DNA of 64,000 bases, from positions 3,737,532 through 3,801,531 of the forward strand of contig NC_066516.1 in NCBI RefSeq assembly GCF_024679095.1, read 5' to 3'. Positions 55,537 through 64,000 of the stretch are shown piece by piece; within the stretch, counting starts at the first letter, position 1; every line of letters begins with the position of its first letter. This stretch comes from Eriocheir sinensis. Taxonomy: Eukaryota; Arthropoda; Malacostraca; Decapoda; Varunidae. The notes beneath the pieces are model-generated. The model was not told the origin of the DNA. It did no database searches and saw only the letters and a program-made list of their open reading frames with translations. The position numbers were made by a program, and so were the translations under genes.

Positions 55537-56849
55537 GATATTATAGTTTTCACTCAGTTCCTCTTCGGTACGGCAACCGACGAGGACGTGCGCGATTTGC
55601 GGGACCACTACGCTCATGTACTTTCCTTTGCTGCTCGAAATCGCAGGGTGATCAACGCCAATTGTAGAAAACTTGCGCGGTTGCATACTCACATTGAGGA
55701 ACTGCTAGAGCAAACAAATAAGATGGTAGAAGTTATCAACATAGTTGTCAAGCAGATCGACCAGGTGAATCAGTTTCTCCTCCTAGATCAGGCCTTGCAT
55801 GTATTGGAAAACGTCATTAACTCTGTCGCTACGGCAAATCAGCAGGTTATTAGCAACATGGTTGATGCAGCGGACGGTAGAGTCATACCTGCCTTGTTCC
55901 CTCTACACGATTTGAGAACGACTGTCCATCTCGGGTATCAAAATTATAGCCTCACACCTTTATTCAACCCAGACATGAGTCAATATTTTTACCCCTTGAT
56001 TGAGTCCAGCCTCACCCCCGATGCCATAATCATTCATGTTCCATTTCAGACGGCGGACGTGTTTGAGGCACACGAAATTGTCCCGTTCCCTTTTCAGCTA
56101 AGGACAATGTGTTAGCCCTGGACACGTCCCCGTCTCTTGTTCTAATCGCGAAGGATTTCGCTCTGTATTCAACGGGTAGCTACTCACTCTTGCAATATTC
56201 CAAGGAGACGGTCTTCAGGCGATTCTATTGCTCTACGTCTCTCTTTGCCTTCCTACCAGTTCGGGGAGGGGTATGCGAGATCGCCCTCACCCGCCTGAAC
56301 GCGTCTGACGCTCTTTCCCTGTGCCCTTACAAGCAGCTACCACCAACACTTGTTTTCCATAAGAATTTTCAGGGTCTGCATTATTTCTATTTCCCTCAGT
56401 CCTTCTATGTATCAGTCATCTGCCCGGAGGGTACCACTTATCAACGGGTTACTGGTCACTATGCCATAGCGGAAGCATGCTATATCCGCTCCACTAACAT
56501 AACAACGTACCCGTCCCGGATCCGTCTGGTTTTCACGGCCAATAGTTCCCATCGAGTGTTTCCTCTACGGTCTCTCGATAACATTCACTTCTCCAGCATC
56601 TCTTATGTGACTAATTCCCTTAATTCATTGTCATTCGCAAACAAAACAGAGCTTGCGGAAACCCTGGAGGAAACGCTGCCTGAATACATGCATCTCCCCT
56701 ACTTGTACCCTGGATTTTTTGTACCAATGTTTCTGATGTTCGTCAGTCTCGTCGTCATGTGCTACCTTATTAGGAGGAACTCTGTCCTGCACGATTATTT
56801 GGTTGTGCAGACACGGCGACTGGATGCAGGGAGGCCACTGGCAAGATAG
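55537..56849 (+). pseudogene. env remnant, errantivirus / baculovirus-F type
   Basis: The first frame (open 55537-56115) starts with LFGTATDEDV, the conserved motif just after the fusion-peptide region of insect errantivirus Env and baculovirus F proteins. It continues with a heptad-rich helix containing IEELLEQTNKMVEVINIVVK. The second frame (56109-56849) has Cys-rich ectodomain sequence, NTSS-like glycosylation sites and a C-terminal membrane segment (VPMFLMFVSLVVMCYLI) with a short basic tail. In known members this glycoprotein mediates membrane fusion. Here the upstream subunit, cleavage site and signal peptide are gone, an in-frame TAG precedes at 55534-55536, and a frameshift near 56105 separates the halves. 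It is a broken old copy. Confidence 0.78.
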
Positions 56850-57261
56850 TTTTTCCTTTTCTCAAGCACGTCAAATGACAGAAACCTGGCATTCCCCTGC
56901 TCCTATACTTAACATTGTACTATGTTTCACTACTGTATTTTTTTTTAGGAGCTAGATGAACGTTTCATTGTCTGTAACTATGCCAGTTGATAGCTTCTTA
57001 TACATGTGTCCTTATATTTATCTTTTGAGAGATTTCTTATGTTTCATGTCACACACGTTGTGTTTTACCTCTCACTATTTATATTATTACTACACAAATG
57101 TTCTTACATAGCCAGTGTTTTATTGCAATTGTATCATATCAGTGTTTTATTGCAATTGTATCTGCTTAACAAACTCCCACTATATATGTTAGTGGTAACT
57201 AGACTGCTAGTTAGATTTTTGTATATCGCGAGGTCGCGATCACTGGTAGGTGACCGAGCAG
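56850..57261 (+). other. AT-rich 3' untranslated region between env and LTR
   Basis: About 410 bp without a significant frame. GTTTTATTGCAATTGTATC occurs twice (57117 and 57141). No clear polypurine tract precedes the LTR at 57262, which weakens the reading of this LTR as the 3' LTR of the env copy. Confidence 0.5.
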
Positions 57262-57279
57262 TGTTATAGTAGGATATCA

Positions 57280-57340
<61 letters not shown>

Positions 57341-57508
57341 TAGTATCACCACGAATTAGGCATACAATTGTCAATGGAAAAACCCACGACAGATAGATCA
57401 CGCCACCTTATATGAATGTCATCCGTCAGTGTTTACCGTCTCAGTTTTATATACAAAGCATTTCATCGTGCGTAGAGGTCACCTTGACATAGGTGACCAA
57501 TTGTAACA
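57262..57508 (+). repeat. Candidate LTR, 247 bp, with TATA box
   Basis: Starts TGTTATAG and ends TTGTAACA, giving the inverted termini TGTTA/TAACA. Its first 16 bases are repeated at 55526-55541. It contains (TTA)n at 57282-57340 and a TATA-like TTTTATATACA at 57445-57455 about 20-25 bp before TCATCGTGCG, a possible initiator. No second full copy lies in the window, so the boundaries are inferred. Confidence 0.62.
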
Positions 57509-57517
57509 ATGATTTTC

Positions 57518-58016
57518 CAACCTGTAACTCGTCACTCCTTCACGCAGGGGCGGGCATCATTCATCGCACAGGAACCCTAGACCAAACCATCAGCGAAAAA
57601 CTGCCTTTTGCCATGTCCACGGAAATTGTTTTCATGATTCCGACAGTTGTTATGCAATACAAAAGGCCAAGGAGGAACAGAAGAACAATTCCTCGGCGGA
57701 CAGTAAACCACACTCCTCTTCTTCTCAGAATAAAAAGGCATGACTGCATGACAGCCCCAAGGCGTACATCCAAGAATCCAATGCGGACGATACTAATTGG
57801 GAGCAACTTGACTCCGTCATTGCCGCTTTGGGACGGACAAGCATAATTGCCCTCCCTTGCAAGGTGGGCAAAATTTCACTCACCTTAGCGATAGACACAG
57901 GTGCGACAGTCAATGTAATCTCAGACTCCTTCACGAGAGTCCGACTGACACACAACGGCAGTCGCTCTCGCTCCGACGCTCCTTGTACATATAGGCTAAG
58001 AATATATTCGCCTTAA
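57518..58016 (+). pseudogene. gag C-terminus (zinc knuckle) and aspartic protease N-terminus
   Basis: One frame, opened after a TAA at 57515-57517. Bases 57609-57650 encode a CHVHGNCFHDSDSC knuckle (C-x2-H-x4-H-x4-C), followed by a Lys/Glu/Ser-rich stretch. TGA interrupts at 57741-57743. Then LAIDTGATVNVISDSF (DTGA at 57894-57905) gives the active site of a retropepsin, running out at a TAA at 58014-58016. Ty3/gypsy Gag knuckles of the C-x2-H type are known. The rest of pol is missing. The protease is too short and lacks the flap, so it cannot work. Confidence 0.75.
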
Positions 58017-58255
58017 GGAAGCTGAAGTCTTAATCAACGCCCTTTAAACGCCCCCCCGGTACACCGTTACAGTCATACATAGCTTCTGCACCGTGAACGA
58101 GAAAACACTCATGAAAACCCGGTTAATTCTAATTCTAATCGATGAGATTGAAGGCCGAATTTTTAACATATTGGCACCGCAGTTCGCCTGTTTGAAAATA
58201 CTCTCGTAGATGTTGTTGGGGTGTTCATGGACTGTTATGCGATCCTAGTGATAGT

Positions 58256-58905
58256 TGTACTCCACATCTGCATCTTCAGCGGGGAAATTACCCACGAAAA
58301 TCCGGTTAATCTTTTCATCTTCATTTTCATCTTCATCTTCATCTTCATCTTCTGACTTTTCATCTCCATCTTCATCTTCATCTTCTGACTTTTCATCTTC
58401 ATCTTCATCTTCATCTTCTGACTTTTCATCTTCATCTTCATCTTCTGACTTTTCTTCATCTTCTGACTTTTCTTCTTCATCTTCAACGGGAAAATCACGC
58501 ACGAAAATCCGGTTAAACTTTTCATCTTCATCTTCTGACTTTTCATCTTCATCGTCATCTTTATTTTCATCCTCTGACTTTTCATCTTCATCTTTATCTT
58601 CATCTTCTGATTTTCTTCATCTTCAACGGGAAAATCACCCACGAAAACCAGGTTAATCTTTTCTTCTTCATCTTCTGACTTTTCATCTTCATCTTCATCT
58701 TCATCTTCTGACTTTTCATCTTCCTCTTCATCTTCATCTTCTGACTTTTCATCTTCCTCTTCATCTTCATCTTCATCTTCTGACTTTTCATCTTCATCTT
58801 CATCTTCTGACTTTTCTTCTTCATCTTCATCTGACTTTTCTTCATATTCTGACTCTTCTTCTTCATCTTCAACGGGAAAATCACCCACGTAAACCCAGTT
58901 AATCT
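58256..58905 (-). repeat. TTCATC hexamer repeat with interspersed GACTTTTC units; acidic frame on minus strand
   Basis: TTCATC units and TCTTCTGACTTTTC spacers alternate. Four copies of a longer spacer (GGGAAAATCACCCACGAAAA and variants at about 58279, 58489, 58629 and 58875) are diverged pieces of the neighbouring ~200-bp repeat. On the minus strand this reads as Glu/Asp-rich sequence with KSEDED and GDFPVEDEE units over 217 codons. I take it as a repeat rather than a gene. Confidence 0.82.
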
Positions 58906-59780
58906 TTTCTGTGGCCTTGGGAAATAGTCATCGTGGGAGACCGATACGTTTAAGGACATGAACGTATATTTTTGGAGCCTTCGTCCATCTATTTCAAAAG
59001 GCTCACGCAAAAGCTAGTCGCAGAAGTTAGCCGCAGAAGTTAGTCGCAGAAGTTAGTCGCAGAAGTTAGCCGCAGTAGTCGCAGAAGTTAGTCCCAGAAG
59101 TTAACCGCAGAAGTTAGTCGCAGAAGTTAGCCGCAGTAGTCGCAGAAGTTAGTCGCAGAAGTTAGTCGCAGAAGTTAGTCGCAGAAGCTAGTCGCAGAAG
59201 TTAGCCGCAGTAGTCGCAGAAGTTAACCGCAGAAGTTATAGTCGCAGAAGATAGTCGCAGAAGTTAGCTGCAGAAGTTAGTCGCAGAAGTTAGTCGCAGG
59301 TTAGTCGCAGAAATTAGTAGCAGGTTAGTCGCAGAAGTTAGCCTTAGTCCATCTATTTCAAAAGCCTCACGCAGAAGTTGTCGTGGGGCGGTTAGTCTTT
59401 TCTGTGGCCCTATACGTTGAGGAAGAGTATGGGCGTGTATTTTTGGAGCTTGAGTCCATATATATCACAAGACTCACGCAGAAGTAAGTTGTCGTGGGGC
59501 GCTTAGTCTTCTCTGTTGCCCGATACGTTGAGGAAAAGTATGGGCGTGTTTTTGTGGAGCTTGAGTCCATATATTTCAAAAGACACACACAGAAGCTCTC
59601 GTGGGGCGGTTAGTCTTCTCTGTGGCCCGATACGTTGAGGAAGAGTATGGGCGTGTATTTTTGGAGCTTGAATCCATATATATCAAAAGACACACGCAAA
59701 AGTTGTGGTGGGGCAGTTAATCTTCTCTGTGGCGCGATATGTTTAGAAAGAGTATTGGCGTGTATTTTTGGAGCCGAAGT
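58906..59780 (+). repeat. ~120-bp tandem repeat with a nested 13-bp minisatellite
   Basis: A unit with TCTTCTCTGTGGCCCGATAC, GTGTATTTTTGGAGC and CACGCAGAAG is repeated at about 58910, 59390, 59510, 59610 and 59725. In the first unit the CGCAGAAGTTAGT segment has expanded into roughly 25 copies (59010-59345) with CCGCAGTAG variants. Confidence 0.85.
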
Positions 59781-61870
<2,090 letters not shown>

Positions 61871-62279
61871 CAATGGAGAGATCGTATAACAAAACCTTAG
61901 AAATAATTATGTGATCGTGAAGTTGAGGTTTTGTGCCAAAACTGTGCGTGGTCTCAGTGCATTTTACCGTTACTTGCGAAGAAGTAGATTTACCACATAT
62001 ACTCAGTCCTGAATTTTGTTCGTTATGCTAGGTTAGACTAGCTTAGGTTTTTGGCAGTGGATGATAAGAATAATGAGAGAATAAGAATAGCATGAAGTTG
62101 AGAGGGGAAAAAAGTCTAACCTAGCATAACGAACACAATTCAGGACTGAGTATATGTGGTAAATCTACTTCTTCGCAAGTAACGGTAAAATGCACTGAGA
62201 CCACGCACAGTTTTGGCACAAGACCTCAACTTCACGATCACATAATTATTTCTAAGGTTTTGTTATACGATCTCTATTG
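61871..62279. repeat. Long inverted repeat (foldback, arms ~168 bp, loop ~73 bp)
   Basis: The left arm 61871-62039 and right arm 62113-62279 are reverse complements with very few differences (for example GAATTTTGTTCG against GAATTGTGTTCG). The arms hold ordinary-complexity sequence, including CCAAAACTGTGCGTGGTCTC. No clear target duplication was found. It may be a foldback MITE or a source of long hairpin RNA. Confidence 0.88.
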
Positions 62280-62461
62280 CATAGTGAATAGTACTCCAGC
62301 CTTATAATATATTGATTTTAACTTATTTTTGCCTAATATAACCTAATTTTACCTCACATATATTATTCTGAAATACTTTAATCTAGATGCAGAACAAGAT
62401 CGTTGTTCTGAGGAACTTTAATACTGTTTTTGGAATTACTCTCATGTTTCGTTCCTTAATG

Positions 62462-62552
<91 letters not shown>

Positions 62553-62603
62553 ATTATCTTAAGCCCGTTCGTCTTGTCAGTTCTCTCCCTGTTTCTCCCT
62601 CCA

Positions 62604-62691
<88 letters not shown>

Positions 62692-62757
62692 AGGGGAGAG
62701 AGAGGGGAATATCGATACGATATTTTACCAGTCATCATTAGAAAAAGAATTTAATAT

Positions 62758-62856
<99 letters not shown>

Positions 62857-62933
62857 TCATGTTTTTGTTTTTCGCTTCGTCTTTCAACTTGTTTTTCTTC
62901 CATTTTCCTTTCATGAGAGAGAAAGGAAAAATA

Positions 62934-62936
<3 letters not shown>
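62280..62936 (+). repeat. AT-rich spacer and three (CT)n arrays
   Basis: A unique AT-rich spacer to about 62463, then (CT)n at 62465-62551, 62609-62689 and 62760-62853 separated by short unique patches. No gene seen. Confidence 0.9.
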
Positions 62937-62987
<51 letters not shown>

Positions 62988-63049
62988 AACGCAGGCAGAT
63001 TTTTTTGTGTGTGTGAACGCAGGCAGGCATGTGATTTTTGTGTGTGAAC

Positions 63050-63098
<49 letters not shown>

Positions 63099-63160
63099 AA
63101 CGCAGGCAGATTTTTTTGTGTGTGTGAACGCAGGCAGGCATGTGATTTTTGTGTGTGAAC

Positions 63161-63220
<60 letters not shown>
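62937..63220 (+). repeat. (TG)n arrays around a duplicated spacer, ending in (GA)n
   Basis: (TG)n at 62937-62986, 63051-63097 and 63161-63199. Between them a spacer with CAACGCAGGCAGATTTTTTT and GAACGCAGGCAGGCATGTGA occurs twice (62987-63050 and 63098-63160), nearly identical. (GA)n at 63199-63220 precedes LINE-H. Confidence 0.92.
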
Positions 63221-63221
<1 letters not shown>

Positions 63222-64000
63222 AATACTTCAACTCGGACTGCCAGAGCTAACGGAAAAACTGTTATGTAGCTTCCTTGATCAGCGCTCAGCTTCCATTCGA
63301 GTTAAGTCAGCAATATCCTCCCCGTTCCCCCTGCACAGCGGCGTGCCACAGGGCAGCGTGTTATCACCAACGCTCTTCATCACCTACACCTCTGACATGC
63401 CCCGGTCTGATAACAGAAGCTGTATGGATATATATTATGCTGACGACGCGACACAAATAGTGACCTCCAACGGTACCCTAGACCGCCATGACGCCCTGGT
63501 CGTGCGGGAGGCGAACAGACTCAACACATTTGAAAAAAAATGGAAGATCAAAACAAACATAGACAAGTTCGCTGTGGTCGCACTCGGCAGGAAAAAAAAA
63601 ATGACATACAAATACAGGGCAACACCATCTCCCACCAAAAACAATGCCAGATATTAGGCCACACAGTGACATCCACCGGCCTGATCGTTAAACACGTCAA
63701 CGACAAAACCATGAAAGTTAAAACAGCCCTCACATCACTAAACAGATTCTGGCACTTTACAGAGCGGCTCAAACTGTATCTGGTAAAGACTAAGATACTT
63801 CCTATACTAGGCTACTCACCCACCCCGACACACATAGCTTCCCACACCAAGATGTTATAGCTTCAGAGGCTGCAGAACAAAGCGCTGAGATTTGCCACCG
63901 GACAGAAATACCCGTACACGGAAAACACAGCAGCACAACACCGCAGACTCGGAGTACAACTAGTCAGCACAAGGCTACGGGAGGCGGCCGGAAAGATATG
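63221..64000 (+). mobile_element. LINE-H, Jockey-like retrotransposon, 5'-truncated, runs off the window
   Basis: Starts after the (GA)n with RT codons and continues past 64000. It resembles none of the other LINE families in the window closely. Confidence 0.75.
63221..64000 (+). pseudogene. LINE-H reverse transcriptase (partial)
   Basis: Shows [40 protein letters not shown] (motif B, 63340) and [16 protein letters not shown] (motif C, 63428), then a thumb-like region with [20 protein letters not shown] frameshift in a run of A (about 63590-63602) moves the frame, which continues with [15 protein letters not shown] and LTSLNRFWHFTERLKLYLVK. A TAG lies at 63858-63860, after which LQRLQNKALRFATGQKYPYT follows. 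Motif A and everything before it are missing. It is a dead copy. Jockey-type affiliation is inference from motif spacing and the YADD context. Confidence 0.8.

Larger units (their letters stand above)
55526..58071 (+). mobile_element. Rearranged Ty3/gypsy errantivirus-like LTR element (env - LTR - gag/pro)
   Basis: GTCA is duplicated at 55522-55525 and 58072-58075 within the ~200-bp repeat, a 4-bp duplication as in Ty3/gypsy elements. The insertion begins TGTTATAGTAGGATAT and ends ACA. The same 16 bases open an LTR at 57262. Order inside is a 16-bp LTR start, env 3' part, a complete-looking LTR, then gag zinc knuckle and protease start. RT, RNase H and integrase are absent. The order is not that of one intact element; it resembles two tandem copies with large deletions. 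Confidence 0.72.
54857..58260 (+). repeat. ~200-bp tandem repeat, three units, middle one carrying two nested transposons
   Basis: Units start near 54857, 55036 and 58158 at a CGGCACCTCA-type motif. They share GCCTGTTTGAAAA, CATGGACTGTTATGC, CCTAGTGATAGT and GAGAAAACACTCATGAAAAC. The middle unit is split by a hAT-like MITE (55107-55488) and by an LTR-element insertion (55526-58071). A further diverged piece occurs at 59829-59876. Confidence 0.8.

Noticed and set aside
57262..57508. Solo LTR from an independent insertion
   Set aside because: The four bases before it (GCAG) and after it (ATGA) do not match, so it lacks its own target duplication and is better explained as part of the larger insertion.

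Overview
The window looks like intergenic DNA from an arthropod, most likely a decapod crustacean and possibly a brachyuran crab. The reasons are extreme density of long dinucleotide and trinucleotide microsatellites, several CR1-like and Jockey-like non-LTR retrotransposons (LINEs) of kinds familiar from crab genomes, an errantivirus-like env gene, and a short CCTAA-type motif. The taxon call is inference. I recognise no cellular host gene, tRNA, rRNA or CRISPR array. Nearly every long open frame is either a decayed transposon or a stop-free simple repeat.

I name the LINE families by letter. LINE-A (two copies, one nearly full length at 31899-36588), LINE-B (four copies), LINE-C (one long copy and one split fragment) and LINE-E (one old copy) are CR1-like, with an APE-type endonuclease and a FADD reverse transcriptase. 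LINE-A and LINE-C also carry an SGNH-esterase-type ORF1. LINE-D (three copies) is a separate APE/YADD family with poly(A) ends. LINE-G (4364-6277) ends in a CCHC plus restriction-like endonuclease domain. LINE-H runs off the right edge.

Layout: 1-8.4 kb is low-complexity DNA with the LINE-B tail and LINE-G. 8.5-15.8 kb holds LINE-E followed by LINE-C. 16.7-20.8 kb is a PIF/Harbinger-like element (TAA target duplication) carrying a nested LINE-D. 21.1-23.5 kb is a polypurine tract. 23.6-25.2 kb is LINE-A1. 26.75-29.0 kb is a 21-bp minisatellite of about 106 units. 30.0-31.0 kb is LINE-D2 inside a GGT repeat. 31.9-36.6 kb is LINE-A2. 39.1-41.7 kb is a pair of abutting TA-flanked inverted-repeat elements. 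43.7-50.4 kb is three LINE-B copies, the last interrupted by a MULE-like element that itself contains an 8-bp-TSD MITE. 51.7-54.5 kb is a LINE-C fragment split by LINE-D3. 54.8-59.9 kb is a tandem repeat region with a nested hAT-like MITE and a rearranged Ty3/gypsy errantivirus-like insertion (env, LTR, gag-pro). 61.9-62.3 kb is a long hairpin. 63.2-64.0 kb is LINE-H.

The strongest system-level signal is that LINE families sit at particular microsatellites, often with the same motif on both flanks: A with (CT)n, B with (TCC)n, C fragment with (CT)n, D2 with (ACC)n, G with (AGT)n. This suggests microsatellite-directed insertion, tail-to-target annealing, or microsatellite birth from LINE tails. 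Target duplications and terminal inverted repeats were read by eye and resolve several nested insertions to the base.
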